DNA of 64,000 nucleotides from Bin52 sp965243345. GTDB taxonomy: Bacteria; Pseudomonadota; Alphaproteobacteria; Thalassobaculales; Thalassobaculaceae. The notes under the pieces were generated by a model, which had not been told where the DNA came from, made no database searches, and saw only the letters and a program-made list of their open reading frames with translations. Shown here piece after piece: positions 23,812 through 33,323 of the stretch. Each line of letters opens with the position of its first letter. The first letter of the stretch is position 1. The translations under genes were made by a program, and so were the position numbers. The DNA is taken from NCBI GenBank assembly GCA_965243345.1, contig CBDEUR010000003.1:3100001-3164000 (forward strand), read 5' to 3'.

Positions 23812-24687
23812 GTGACCCAGCACGACAGCAACCAGGTTCCGGGACTGTACCGGCGCCGGATCGGTGATGTCCTCGTAACCGCGATCTCCGACGGCTACCT
23901 CGACGCCACTTTCGAAGTACTGCGCGGCATCGACGCCGCCGGGGCTGAAACGGTGCTGCGCGAGAACTTCCGGCCGGCTCCGCCACGAATCTCGGTCAAC
24001 TGCTACCTGCTGCAGAGCGGGACCCGTACCGCCCTGATCGACACCGGTTCGGGCGACAGCATGGGCCCGACGCTGGGCAGGCTCCATGGGCTGCTTGCCA
24101 GTCTCGGCGTTGCTGCCGGCGACGTCGACACCATTCTCCTTACCCACATGCATCCCGACCATTCCAACGGCCTTGCCGATGCCGACGGCACCAGGCTGTT
24201 TCCCGAGGCACGACTGGTCGTCGACGAGAAGGAACTGGCGCATTGGCACGACGATGCCGCGCGCTCGCGTGCCGACGAGACCGCCCGGGCACGCTACTTC
24301 GACGGAGCACGGGCCCAGGCCGCCCCGTACCGGGACCGCCTGGCATCACCGGCCGGCGAGCCGTTTCCGAACGTCACCGCGGTGCCGCTTGCCGGCCACA
24401 CGCCGGGGCACACCGGCTACCTGGTCGCGTCGGGCGGCGACACCCTGCTGATCTGGGGCGACATCTGCCACGTTCCCGACATCCAGGTCCGTCAGCCCGA
24501 AGTGACCATGGTGTTCGATGTCGATCCGGACGCGGCGATCCGGGCTCGCAGGCGGGCCTTCGACATGACAGCCACCGACCGGATGCTGGTTGCTGGCATG
24601 CACCTGCACTTCCCGGGCTTCTGTCACATGGTCCGGAACGGCAGCGCCTGGCGGATGATTCCCGAGGCCTGGCACTTCACCGCGTGA
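23812..24687 (+). CDS. MBL-fold metallo-hydrolase
   Basis: About 291 residues, most likely from the GTG at 23812 (MTQHDSNQVPGLYRRRIGDV). The metal-binding signature is THMHPDHSNG (HxHxDH), with later ligands in LAGHTPGHTGY and WGDICHV. The fold group includes lactonases and other hydrolases. Unlike quorum-quenching lactonases of the AiiA type it has a longer N-terminal part (SVNCYLLQSGTRTALIDTGSG). It is divergent from the epoxide-hydrolase-like gene and convergent with another hydrolase. The substrate is unknown. Confidence 0.88.
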   Translation: MTQHDSNQVPGLYRRRIGDVLVTAISDGYLDATFEVLRGIDAAGAETVLRENFRPAPPRISVNCYLLQSGTRTALIDTGSGDSMGPTLGRLHGLLASLGVAAGDVDTILLTHMHPDHSNGLADADGTRLFPEARLVVDEKELAHWHDDAARSRADETARARYFDGARAQAAPYRDRLASPAGEPFPNVTAVPLAGHTPGHTGYLVASGGDTLLIWGDICHVPDIQVRQPEVTMVFDVDPDAAIRARRRAFDMTATDRMLVAGMHLHFPGFCHMVRNGSAWRMIPEAWHFTA

Positions 24688-24699
24688 GCGGGCGCCCGG

Positions 24700-25497
24700 T
24701 CAGGGCGCGAGGAACCTGCGGACCTCGGCGTTGTAGGCGTCGGGGTTCTCAAGGTAGGCCGCGTGGCCCGCGCCCGGGATGCGGACCGACCGGGCATCGG
24801 GGATGATCGCGGTGAGTTCCTCGCTACGCTCCGGCGCGATGATCCCGTCTCCTGCTCCCGACAGCACCAGGACCGGCATCGCGAAACCACGCGCGAGCGG
24901 CCGGGTATCGGCGTGGTGCAGCACCAGGCAAGCCGGTTCCAGGCCGGCGATCGGGACTTCCGACGCGATCCCGGCGAGCTCGTCCACGACGTCGCCCGAC
25001 GCCCCCGCCGCCACCATGGCCGAGGCCCGTGTCCGGCCGTAGTCCTCCGAAACCATCCGGCGCCGGTCATCGAGTCTCGCGGTCCAGCGCGGGCCCAGCG
25101 GTCCCTCCGCGCCGTCACCGGTCCAGGTGCCAGACAGGATCAACCGGTCGACCCGCTCCGCGAACAGCCCGGCCAATCCCTGGGCGATGACACCGCCCAT
25201 CGAGTGTCCGAGCACATGGGCGCAGTCGATGTCGAGTGCGGAGAGCAGGGCGGCGGCAACCGCCGCGTAACTCTCGAGGTCGGGGTCCACCGCAACCGTC
25301 TCACCGTAGCCCGGCGCATCCCAGGCGACGACCCGCCGGTCGCCGGACAATACCCCGAGCTGGCAACGCCACGACCGGCTGTTGCCGCCGATGCCGTGCA
25401 GCAGCAGCAATGCGGGTCCGCTCCCGGCTTCGCGGTACGACACCGGCCCCCTCGCGGTTTGCACGACCCTGCGTTCGTGGTCGGTCATCTCCAGCAT
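24700..25497 (-). CDS. Alpha/beta hydrolase
   Basis: A 265-residue alpha/beta hydrolase. The start is probably ATG 25497 (MLEMTDHERRVVQTARGPVS), or ATG 25488. It has HGIGGNSRSW, the nucleophile elbow GHSMGGV with Ser, and GAGHAAYLENP with the catalytic His. The Asp of the triad probably lies in LSGAGDGIIAP. Its group includes 3-oxoadipate enol-lactonases and C-C hydrolases. The start lies 14 bases after the chrA stop, so the two are probably one transcript, although no functional link is evident. Confidence 0.87.
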   Translation of the reverse strand: MLEMTDHERRVVQTARGPVSYREAGSGPALLLLHGIGGNSRSWRCQLGVLSGDRRVVAWDAPGYGETVAVDPDLESYAAVAAALLSALDIDCAHVLGHSMGGVIAQGLAGLFAERVDRLILSGTWTGDGAEGPLGPRWTARLDDRRRMVSEDYGRTRASAMVAAGASGDVVDELAGIASEVPIAGLEPACLVLHHADTRPLARGFAMPVLVLSGAGDGIIAPERSEELTAIIPDARSVRIPGAGHAAYLENPDAYNAEVRRFLAP

Positions 25498-25511
25498 CCC
25501 TGTCCCGCCTG

Positions 25512-26876
25512 CTACAGTATCGCAAGCATCATGCCCGCCGCGGCGCATCCGGCAAGTGTTCGCAACACGCCCTGGCGAAGCACCGGCAGCAGCAGCACGG
25601 CGAGGGCGGTCAACGCCAGGCTGGCCGGCCGGACGCTTTCCGGCACCGGGATCTCGAAAGCCGCCCACGCGAGGCCGCTCGGCGCCAGTTCCGAGAAGCT
25701 CACGTGCAGCCCAAACCAGACCGCGAGGTTCAGCACCACCCCGACCACGGCGGCGGTGATCCCCGACAGTGCCGAAGAGATCGCGCGGTTGCCGCGGAGC
25801 CGCTCGACCCACGGTGCGCCGAGGAAGATCCACAGGAAACACGGGGTGAAGGTCACCCACAGGGTCACGACGGTTCCGAGCACGCCGGACCAGATCGCAT
25901 CCCCTCCTGCGAGGCGTGCCGCACCGAGGAAGCCGACAAACTGGGTGACCAGGATCAGGGGACCCGGCGTGGTCTCGGCGAGCCCGAGCCCGTCCAGCAT
26001 CTCCTGCGGCGTGAGCCAGCCGAATGCCTCGACCGCCTGCTGGGCCATGTAGGCCAGCACCGCGTAGGCTCCGCCGAAGGTCACCACCGCCAGCTTGCTG
26101 AAGAACACCGACTGGCGGGCCAGCACGTGCTCGGAGCCGAGCAGACCGAGCAGCAGGACGACCGGTCCCGCCCAGAGCACCGCGAAGACCGCGACCAGCA
26201 CCACGGCACGCCGGGCATCGGGCCGGGTATGGTCCTGCCGTCCCGACGCCTCCAGTCGCGCGATCACCGTCTCGCCGTCGCCGTCGCGGTCCACCGTCTC
26301 GCCGGGGGCCGGGACGGTGCGCACCAGGCCGGAAAGCAGTCCCGCGAAGGCGGCACCGGCGACGATCGCCGGGAAGGGGACCGCGAGCACGAAGATCGCG
26401 ATGAAGGCGGCAACCGAGATCGCGACCATTACCGCATCGACGAGTGCCCGCCGCGCAATCCGGACCACCGCCTCGACCACGATGACCAGGACCGCCGCCT
26501 TGATCCCCTCGAAGGCGGCAGTGACCAGGGGAAGATCGGCCCAGAGCAGGTAGGCGATGCTCAGGGCGAGCATGACGAGGGCGCCCGGCAGGATGAACAA
26601 CAGCCCGGCGATCAGGCCGCCGGCAGTCCGGTGAATGAGCCAGCCGATGTAGGTCGCGAGCTGCTGTGCTTCGGGCCCGGGCAGCAGCATGCAGTAGTTG
26701 AGGGCGTGCAGGAATCGCGTCTCGTCGATCCAGCGCCGCTCCTCGACCACCATGCGGTGCATCAGGGCGATCTGTCCGGCCGGCCCGCCGAAACTCAGGA
26801 TCCCGATGCGAAGCCAGACCGCGAACGCCTCTCCGAGCCCGGGAATGCGGTCGGTTTCCCGGAGCTGTGGGGTCAT
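25512..26876 (-). CDS. chrA: Chromate efflux transporter, ChrA (CHR) family
   Basis: A 454-residue membrane protein of the CHR family with both homologous halves. The N-terminal half has SFGGPAGQIALMH and MLLPGPEAQQLATYIGW; the C-terminal half has the matching TFGGAYAVLAYMAQQAV and TTPGPLILVTQFVGFLG. These duplicated FGG and PGP motifs are family hallmarks. A hydrophilic loop of about 30 residues separates the halves. ChrA exports chromate with proton exchange, and the substrate of this copy is inferred. The start is the ATG at 26876; an overlapping ATG at 26880 opens another frame. Confidence 0.92.
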   Translation of the reverse strand: MTPQLRETDRIPGLGEAFAVWLRIGILSFGGPAGQIALMHRMVVEERRWIDETRFLHALNYCMLLPGPEAQQLATYIGWLIHRTAGGLIAGLLFILPGALVMLALSIAYLLWADLPLVTAAFEGIKAAVLVIVVEAVVRIARRALVDAVMVAISVAAFIAIFVLAVPFPAIVAGAAFAGLLSGLVRTVPAPGETVDRDGDGETVIARLEASGRQDHTRPDARRAVVLVAVFAVLWAGPVVLLLGLLGSEHVLARQSVFFSKLAVVTFGGAYAVLAYMAQQAVEAFGWLTPQEMLDGLGLAETTPGPLILVTQFVGFLGAARLAGGDAIWSGVLGTVVTLWVTFTPCFLWIFLGAPWVERLRGNRAISSALSGITAAVVGVVLNLAVWFGLHVSFSELAPSGLAWAAFEIPVPESVRPASLALTALAVLLLPVLRQGVLRTLAGCAAAGMMLAIL

Positions 26877-27594
26877 TCATGTCTCCGGGAGGCCGGTCGG
26901 GCCCGGGGTCAGCGTCTGCGGTCCCCGTATCTGCCAGAACCGGCGTGCACTGTCGAGACGGCCGCGGGCCGGGTCGCGACCGGTGACGGCGCGGTCGTCG
27001 CGGCGCCTGACACCGAAAGTCCGGGGGTGCACCAGCGTTGCCACTGCCAGTTCGGGCACAGGCGCGAACCCACCTTCACCCGGTTCCCACGTGCAGCGTA
27101 CCGGATTGCGGTGACGTGACGTGCCTGGCATCACCGGAGCGGCCGCGAGCGTGCGAGTTCAGCCGCAACCTTGGTCATTGGGGACCTGCAGCCTGCCCGC
27201 AAGACGCGTGGTGCCGGGGCCAGTCTCAATCGGGAAATCATCGCCACCGGCCTGTCAACCCTGCACCCCGTGCAGACCGGAGCGACAAGCGTAGTCGGTG
27301 ATCAGGGCGCCGCCGTCACCTCACGGACCAATGCGGTCTCCCCGACGCCGGATCACGACAGCTGCGGGAGAGGTTCCGCTGCGTGGCCCGCGCCCGGGCC
27401 GGTCTCGCCGGCCTGAACGCGGCGTGGGGCATTCCGGTTCCGGGATAGCGGCGCGGCTGTCCGGCTTGTGAACCGTGCAGGCGATCACGGGCAGGCGGCG
27501 TGCTGCCGCCTACCGGCCGGTTCAGGTCCCGATTGACAGCCACACCCGAGCCCGATAGAGCAGCGGCGCAACCCGACAGGAAAACGGACGACCA
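26877..27594. other. Intergenic region of about 700 bp, no convincing gene
   Basis: A minus-strand frame of 85 codons (26877-27134) ends exactly at the chrA start but has no recognisable domain. The rest consists of GC-rich shadow frames. The region should hold the chrA promoter on one side and that of the nucleotide-sugar dehydrogenase on the other. I found no clear promoter, repeat or RNA gene. Confidence 0.35.
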
Positions 27595-28884
27595 GTGCCC
27601 GAACAAGCCATCGCCGTGCTCGGAATCGGCTATGTCGGACTGCCGCTCTCACTTGCACTCGCTCGTCACCACCCGCGCGTGGTGGGGTTCGATACCAACC
27701 ACGGCCGGATTGCCGAGCTCAGATCGGGGACGGACCGCAACGCCATCAACGGCGACGCGGTCGAGATTCCTGCGTCCCTGGACCTGACCAGCGAGCCCGG
27801 CGACATCGCGTGTGCGAGCATCTACATCATCACGGTGCCGACCCCGGTCAGCAGCGACCGCAGGCCGGACCTCAGCCTTGTCCGCAGCGCGTGCCGCACC
27901 ATCGCCGCCTCGATCGCGCCCGGCGATCTCGTGATCGTGGAATCGACACTGTATCCCGGCGCCACCGAGGAGGTGTGCGGGCCGCTGATCGCCGAGGTCT
28001 CCGGCCTGCGGGCCGGCATCGACTTCGCGCTCGGCTACTCGCCGGAGCGCATCAGCCCGGGTGACGGACGCCGCACGCTCGAATCGGTGACCAGGATCAT
28101 CGCCGGCCAGGACGGCCCGACGCTCGAGCGCATGGCGGCGCTGTACGGCCCGGCGATCTCCGGCGGCCTGCACCGGGCGGCGTCGATCCAGGTGGCCGAG
28201 GCCGCGAAGATCGTCGAGAACGTGCAGCGAGATCTCAACATCGCCCTGATGAACGAACTGGCGATGATCTTCGATCGTCTGGGACTTCGCACGGCCGAAG
28301 TGCTCGAGGCCGCGGCGACCAAGTGGAACTTCCAGCACTTCACCCCGGGCCTGGTCGGCGGCCACTGCATCGGGGTCGATCCGCACTACCTGATCTCCCG
28401 GGCCGAGAGCCTGGGCTACTACCCCGAGGTGATCCGCGCCGTGCGGCGGCTGAACGGTGAGGTGCCCGGCTTCGTCGTCCGGCGCATCCTCACCCTGCTC
28501 TCCGGCGCGTCCTGCACCCCGCGGTCAGCCCGCATCGGGGTGCTCGGGATGACCTTCAAGGAGAACGTCTCGGACTTCCGCAACAGCCAGTCGCCGGCCA
28601 TCGTGCACGCACTGCGCGACTACGGCGCCGAGGTGCTGGCGCATGACCCGCATGCCGATGCCGAAGCCCTTGCCGGGGCGACCGGGATCGAGACCTGCGG
28701 GCTCGACCGGCTTTCCGGGCTCGACGCCCTGGTCCTCGCGGTCCCGCACGCGGTCTATCTCGAGGGCGCGCCGGCCCGGCTGACCGGACTGCTGCGGCCC
28801 GGCGGCGCCCGGGTGCTGGTCGACATCAAGTCCGCACTCGACCCGGCCACGCTGGCGGGCGACATCACCTACTGGAGCCTGTGA
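27595..28884 (+). CDS. UDP-sugar dehydrogenase (WbpA/TviB-like)
   Basis: A 429-residue UDP-glucose/GDP-mannose dehydrogenase family protein, GTG start at 27595. It has the NAD motif GIGYVGLP, IITVPTP, ESTLYPGATEEV, the catalytic cysteine in GGHCIGVDPHYL and the C-terminal GMTFKENVSDFRNS. The last two match the UDP-N-acetyl-galactosaminuronate or -mannosaminuronate dehydrogenase group (nucleotide-sugar oxidation for surface polysaccharide). No other polysaccharide gene is close by, so it stands alone in this window. Confidence 0.9.
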   Translation: MPEQAIAVLGIGYVGLPLSLALARHHPRVVGFDTNHGRIAELRSGTDRNAINGDAVEIPASLDLTSEPGDIACASIYIITVPTPVSSDRRPDLSLVRSACRTIAASIAPGDLVIVESTLYPGATEEVCGPLIAEVSGLRAGIDFALGYSPERISPGDGRRTLESVTRIIAGQDGPTLERMAALYGPAISGGLHRAASIQVAEAAKIVENVQRDLNIALMNELAMIFDRLGLRTAEVLEAAATKWNFQHFTPGLVGGHCIGVDPHYLISRAESLGYYPEVIRAVRRLNGEVPGFVVRRILTLLSGASCTPRSARIGVLGMTFKENVSDFRNSQSPAIVHALRDYGAEVLAHDPHADAEALAGATGIETCGLDRLSGLDALVLAVPHAVYLEGAPARLTGLLRPGGARVLVDIKSALDPATLAGDITYWSL

Positions 28885-28932
28885 GCGGGCAGTCCGCCGG
28901 ATCTCGCGAAAGCCACCGATCCCCGCCCGGGG

Positions 28933-29562
28933 TCAGGCGCGTCGCGTCTTCAGTTCCGCAACCTGTGCGGGGGTCAGGAACCGGGTGTTCATCGAGCGCA
29001 GCATCAGGAACAGCCGCGCGGCCTCCTCCAGTTCCTCGGTGGCGTAGACCGCGTCCTCGAGCGAGGTTCCCGCTACCACCGGTCCGTGATTGGCCAGCAG
29101 GACCGCGTGATGGTCCGACGCCATCTCCCGGACCGCGCGGGCGAGATCGAGGTCGCCCGGCGGATAGTACGGCACCAGCGGCAGCACGCCGATCCGCATC
29201 ACGTAGTAGGCGGTGACCGGCGGCAGCACGTTGGCCGGATCGACGTCGGCAAGACAGCTCACGGCCACCGAGTGCGTCGAGTGCAGGTGCACGACGGCAC
29301 CGGCAGACGGACGCTGCTCGTACATCGCCAGGTGAAGGAAGCTCTCCTTGGTGGGAGCATCCCCCGATACCAGCCTGCCCTCGGCATCGAGCCGGGACAG
29401 GCGGGCGGGGTCGAGTTCACCCATGCTGGTGCCGGTCGGCGTCATCAGCCAGCCGTCCTCGAGCCTGACGCTGATGTTGCCGGAACTGCCGCATGTCAGG
29501 CCGCGTTCGAAAATCGACCGGGCCAGTCTGGCGATTGCCTCGCGTTGCGCTGTCTCGGACAT
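28933..29562 (-). CDS. Class II aldolase/adducin family protein (OtnC-like)
   Basis: A 209-residue class II aldolase, start ATG 29562 (MSETAQREAIARLARSIFER). It has GSSGNISVRL, the TPTGTSMGELDP segment, the zinc ligands in HLHSTHSVA and the later His in LLANHGPVVAG. The N-terminus and GDAPTKESFLH match 3-oxo-tetronate 4-phosphate decarboxylase (OtnC). Because mtnP is next to it, a methylthioribulose-1-phosphate dehydratase (MtnB) role was considered, but the sequence looks closer to OtnC. It is 40 bp downstream of mtnP on the same strand. Confidence 0.8.
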   Translation of the reverse strand: MSETAQREAIARLARSIFERGLTCGSSGNISVRLEDGWLMTPTGTSMGELDPARLSRLDAEGRLVSGDAPTKESFLHLAMYEQRPSAGAVVHLHSTHSVAVSCLADVDPANVLPPVTAYYVMRIGVLPLVPYYPPGDLDLARAVREMASDHHAVLLANHGPVVAGTSLEDAVYATEELEEAARLFLMLRSMNTRFLTPAQVAELKTRRA

Positions 29563-29602
29563 GTCCCTATCCCTGCCTGCGCGCGCCCGGGGTGGTCCGC
29601 GC

Positions 29603-30475
29603 TCAGCCCAGCACGCGCCCCGCCACGGCATCGAGCTTCGCCACCAGTTCCGGATCACGCATGTCCGGATGGGTGACGATCGCGGTGTCCAGCGCCCGGT
29701 CGCCGCCTGCCAGGTCAACCTCGGGGCGCTCGGCCAGCCGCGGCGCCACCTCCGCGACCAGCGCCCTCGCATTGTCAGCATTGGCCATCATCACACCGAT
29801 GATCGCCTCCACCGACACGCTGTCGTGATCGGGGTGCCAGCAATCGTAGTCGGTGACCATTGCCACCGTGGCGTAGGGCAGCTCGGCCTCCCGGGCCAGT
29901 TTCGCCTCGGGCATGTTGGTCATGCCGATCACGTCGCAGCCCCAGGACCGGTACAGCATGCTCTCGGCGTAGGTGGAAAACTGCGGACCTTCCATGCACA
30001 GGTAGACACCGCCCCGGTGCATCACCAGCCCGAGCGACCTGCCCGCCTCCTCGAGCGCGTCCTGAAGGCGTGCCGACACCGGGTGGGAAAAGGTGACGTG
30101 GGCGACACAGCCCGCGCCGAAGAACGACTTGTGGCGCGCGAAGGTGCGGTCGACGAACTGGTCGACCAGCACGAAATGCCCCGGGGCAAGCTCGTCGCGA
30201 AACGAGCCGACCGCGCTCAGCGAGAGCACGTCGGTGACACCGGCCCGCTTCAGCGCATCGATGTTGGCGCGGTAGTTGATTTCGCTCGGCGGCAGGACGT
30301 GGCCGCGACCGTGGCGTGGCAGGAACACGAGCTGCTGGTCCCCGAAGGTCCCGAACAGCAGCTGGTCCGAAGGCTCGCCGAACGGGGAGGAGACGCTTTC
30401 CCAGCGCCTGTCGGTGAGCGCCTCGAACTCGTACAGGCCGCTGCCGCCGATGATCCCGAGGACCGCTTGCGCCAT
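29603..30475 (-). CDS. mtnP: S-methyl-5'-thioadenosine phosphorylase
   Basis: A 290-residue MTA phosphorylase, which splits methylthioadenosine with phosphate in methionine salvage. Family marks are IIGGSGLYE at the start, FLPRHGRGH, the INYRANIDALK segment, LSLSAVGSF, MEGPQFSTYAES and IGMTNMPEAKLAREAE. Length is standard. A strong ggaggaa precedes the ATG at 30475. Upstream on the same strand, 47 bp away, is the petABC operon. With metY and ahcY also in the window, several SAM-cycle genes occur within 35 kb. Confidence 0.93.
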   Translation of the reverse strand: MAQAVLGIIGGSGLYEFEALTDRRWESVSSPFGEPSDQLLFGTFGDQQLVFLPRHGRGHVLPPSEINYRANIDALKRAGVTDVLSLSAVGSFRDELAPGHFVLVDQFVDRTFARHKSFFGAGCVAHVTFSHPVSARLQDALEEAGRSLGLVMHRGGVYLCMEGPQFSTYAESMLYRSWGCDVIGMTNMPEAKLAREAELPYATVAMVTDYDCWHPDHDSVSVEAIIGVMMANADNARALVAEVAPRLAERPEVDLAGGDRALDTAIVTHPDMRDPELVAKLDAVAGRVLG

Positions 30476-30522
30476 GTCCCGCTTCCTCCTGCCGGTCCCT
30501 GCAGTGCGGTCACCGGAACCGG

Positions 30523-31296
30523 TCAGTGCACGTTGGACCAGATCCTTCGCTTGCTGACGTACAGCAGGCCGGTCATGACCACCAGGAAGATCATGGTCAT
30601 CACGCCCATGCGCTTGCGCTCCTCCATGTTGGGCTCGCTGGCCCAGGCGAGGAAGGCCGTCACGTCGCGCGCCTGCTGCTCGACCGTGGCGGGCGTACCG
30701 TCAGCGTAGGTAACCCCGTCCTCGAACAGGGGCGGTGGCATGGCGACCTGGCCACCGGGAAAGTAGCCGTTGTAGCTCATGCCGTCCGCCATGTCGGTGT
30801 CGGACGGCGGATCGGAATAGCCGACCAGCACGGCGTTGATGTAGTCCGCACCCCCGGCACGCGCCTCGACGATCAGAGAGAGGTCCGGGGGAAGGGCGCC
30901 GTTGTTGCTGGCACGCGCCTCGTTGGCGTTCTGGAACGGCGCCGGGAACCGGTCCGCCGGAGTGGCCGGGCGCGGGTGGATCTCGCCGTTCTCGTCGGGT
31001 GCCGCGGGAACCTCGTACTCGGCCGCGATCGCCTTGACCTCGGTCTCGGAGAACCCGAGATCGGTCAGGTTGCGGAACGCGATGTATTCCAGCGAATGGC
31101 AGGCGGCACAGACCTCCGCGTAGACCTGGAAGCCGCGTTGCAGTTCCGCACGGTCGTAGGTGCCGAACACGCCGGAAAACGACCAGTCCTGCGCCGGCGG
31201 CTCGGCGCCGCCGGTGGCCGCCCCGGCCGGAGAGACGGGACCCGTTGCGAGCGCAACGGCGGTTGCGGCCGCAATCAGGAGAGCGGGCGCGCGCAT
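30523..31296 (-). CDS. petC: Cytochrome c1 of the bc1 complex
   Basis: A 257-residue precursor. It has a signal peptide of about 27 residues ending in an AGA-type site, heme c motif CAACHSLEY, a distal region with MSYNGYFPGGQVAMPPPLF that supplies the Met ligand, and a single C-terminal membrane anchor (MTMIFLVVMTGLLYVSKRR). It faces the periplasm and passes electrons from the Rieske centre to cytochrome c. The start is the ATG at 31296, overlapping the last base of the cytochrome b stop (TGATG). Confidence 0.95.
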   Translation of the reverse strand: MRAPALLIAAATAVALATGPVSPAGAATGGAEPPAQDWSFSGVFGTYDRAELQRGFQVYAEVCAACHSLEYIAFRNLTDLGFSETEVKAIAAEYEVPAAPDENGEIHPRPATPADRFPAPFQNANEARASNNGALPPDLSLIVEARAGGADYINAVLVGYSDPPSDTDMADGMSYNGYFPGGQVAMPPPLFEDGVTYADGTPATVEQQARDVTAFLAWASEPNMEERKRMGVMTMIFLVVMTGLLYVSKRRIWSNVH

Positions 31297-32552
31297 CACG
31301 GTGCCTCCTTCGACGTTGCCGCCGGAGCGGCGACGGAACCGGCCGGATCGAGAACCGGCCGACTGATGCTGCGCGGCAACGGACGCGGCGTCTCGAAGAT
31401 CGACAGCGCGGGCAGCAGGAGCAGGAAGTGGAAGAAGTAGTAGGCCGTGCCGATCCGGGCCAGCACGACGTAGATCCCCTCCGGCGCCTTGGCGCCGAGA
31501 TAGGTGAGCAGGACGCAGTCGGCCAGCAGGACCCAGAAGAAGATCCTGAAGATCGGCCGGAAGCTCGCGCTGCGCACCGGCGAGCGGTCAAGCCATGGCA
31601 GGATGAACAGCACCCCGATCGACGCGAACATCGCGATGACGCCGAGCAGCTTGTCGGGAATGGCGCGCAGGATGGCGTAGAACGGCAGGAAGTACCACTC
31701 GGGCACGATGTGGGCCGGCGTGACCAGCGGGTCGGCCGGAATGTAGTTGTCCGCGTGCCCCATCGCGTTCGGCATGAAGAAGACCACGGCGGAGAAGAAG
31801 ATCAGGAACACGCCGAGACCGAACATGTCCTTGACGGTGTAGTAGGGATGGAACGGGATCGAGTCCTGCTGGCCGCGCAGATCGATGCCAAGCGGATTGT
31901 TCGACCCGAAGCGGTGCAGCGCGATCACGTGCAGCACCACCACGCCGACGATCAGGAACGGCAGCAGGTAGTGCAGGGAGTAGAACCGGTTCAGCGTCGG
32001 GTTGTCGACCGCGAATCCGCCCCACAGCAGGGTGACGATCCAGTCGCCGATACCGGGAACGGCCGAGAACAGGTTGGTGATCACCGTCGCGCCCCAGAAG
32101 CTCATCTGGCCCCACGGCAGGACGTAGCCCATGAAGGCCGTCGCCATCATCAGCAGCAGGATCACGACGCCGAGGATCCACAGCAGCTCGCGCGGCGCCT
32201 TGTACGAACCGTAGTAGAGGCCGCGGAAGATGTGGATGTAGACGACGATGAAGAAGAAGCTGGCGCCGTTCGAATGGATGTAGCGGATAAGCCAGCCGTA
32301 GTTGACGTCGCGCATGATGCGCTCGACGGACGAGAAGGCATAGTCGACATGCGGCGTGTAGTGCATGGCGAGCACGATGCCGGTGACCAGCATGATGACC
32401 AGCACCATTCCCGCCAGGGACCCGAAATTCCACCAGTAGTTCAGGTTCTTCGGCGTCGGGTATTCATGCAGCTCGTGGTGCATGAACGAGAAGACCGGCA
32501 GCCGGTGCTCGATCCACCGCACCACCGGGTTGGAGAAATTCGGGCCGCTCAT
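31296..32552 (-). CDS. petB: Cytochrome b of the bc1 complex
   Basis: A 418-residue cytochrome b with eight membrane helices, which carries the two b hemes and the quinol oxidation and quinone reduction sites. Conserved marks are the LHYTPHVD-type segment (MHYTPHVDYAFSSVE), VNYGWLIRYIHSNGASFFF, GYVLPWGQMSFWGATVITN, FYSLHYLLPF and the PEWYFLPFYAILR motif of the Qo site. The C-terminal tail is Pro/Ala-rich. It is the middle gene of a Rieske-cyt b-cyt c1 operon. Confidence 0.97.
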   Translation of the reverse strand: MSGPNFSNPVVRWIEHRLPVFSFMHHELHEYPTPKNLNYWWNFGSLAGMVLVIMLVTGIVLAMHYTPHVDYAFSSVERIMRDVNYGWLIRYIHSNGASFFFIVVYIHIFRGLYYGSYKAPRELLWILGVVILLLMMATAFMGYVLPWGQMSFWGATVITNLFSAVPGIGDWIVTLLWGGFAVDNPTLNRFYSLHYLLPFLIVGVVVLHVIALHRFGSNNPLGIDLRGQQDSIPFHPYYTVKDMFGLGVFLIFFSAVVFFMPNAMGHADNYIPADPLVTPAHIVPEWYFLPFYAILRAIPDKLLGVIAMFASIGVLFILPWLDRSPVRSASFRPIFRIFFWVLLADCVLLTYLGAKAPEGIYVVLARIGTAYYFFHFLLLLPALSIFETPRPLPRSISRPVLDPAGSVAAPAATSKEAP

Positions 32553-32563
32553 CCTTCAGCTCC

Positions 32564-33094
32564 TCACCCGATCCTGATGACCGTATCCGAAATGTAGGTA
32601 TAGGGCGGGACCTCGAGATTCTCGGGCGCCGGGCCCTTGCGGATGCGACCGGAGGTATCGTAGTGCGACCCGTGGCACGGGCAGAACCAGCCTCCCCACT
32701 CGCCCCGGGGATCCGTCGCCTTCTGCCCCAGCGGCACGCAGCCGAGGTGGGTGCAGACACCGACCAGGACCAGCATTTCCGGGCGCTCCGCCCTGTCGGC
32801 GTCGGCCTGGGGATCCGGCAGGCTGTCGAGGTCGACCGCGCCCGCCTCCTCGATCTCCGCGGCGGTGCGGTGGCGCACGAACACGGGCTTGCCGCGCCAC
32901 AGCAGCGTGACCGCCATGCCCTCCGCGACCCCGGCGGTGTCGAATTCGGTCGACGCGAGCGCCAGGGTATCGGCTGCCGGGTTCATCTGGTCGATGAATG
33001 GCCACGCAACGCAGGCCCCGCCGACGACACCCATCGTCGCACTGGCGACATGGATGAAGTCGCGCCTGGTCGCACCGTCGTGAGTCTCAGCCAT
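32564..33094 (-). CDS. petA: Rieske iron-sulfur subunit of the bc1 complex
   Basis: A 176-residue Rieske protein. It has a twin-arginine signal-anchor (TRRDFIHVASATMGVVGGAC) near the N-terminus, and cluster-binding boxes CTHLGCVP and CPCHGSHYD. The start is the ATG at 33094, three bases inside a GTG that would extend it by one codon. It is the promoter-proximal gene of petABC; the 229 bp upstream, shared with the end of metY, should contain the operon promoter. Confidence 0.96.
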   Translation of the reverse strand: MAETHDGATRRDFIHVASATMGVVGGACVAWPFIDQMNPAADTLALASTEFDTAGVAEGMAVTLLWRGKPVFVRHRTAAEIEEAGAVDLDSLPDPQADADRAERPEMLVLVGVCTHLGCVPLGQKATDPRGEWGGWFCPCHGSHYDTSGRIRKGPAPENLEVPPYTYISDTVIRIG

Positions 33095-33323
33095 CACGTC
33101 TGCCTTTTGCCAGTCCCGGGGCTGCCGCCGGCCACAGTCGTCCCATGCAGAAGCGCGGTCCGCACCGGCATGTCCGTGCGTGTGGGCGGGCAGGCCTTCA
33201 TACTAGAGGGCGTCGCAAATTGCAAAGCGCCTTCAACCGGTATCCGGGCACCGGCAGACGGGGAGCGGACCGGCCCCGGAAGGAGAAGTTCTGACCCTCC
33301 CCCGGGACCGGATCCGGACCTCG

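Noticed and set aside
28933..29562. Methylthioribulose-1-phosphate dehydratase (MtnB)
   Set aside because: Adjacency to mtnP suggested it, but the N-terminus and the TPTGTSMGELDP and GDAPTKESFLH segments fit the OtnC type better.
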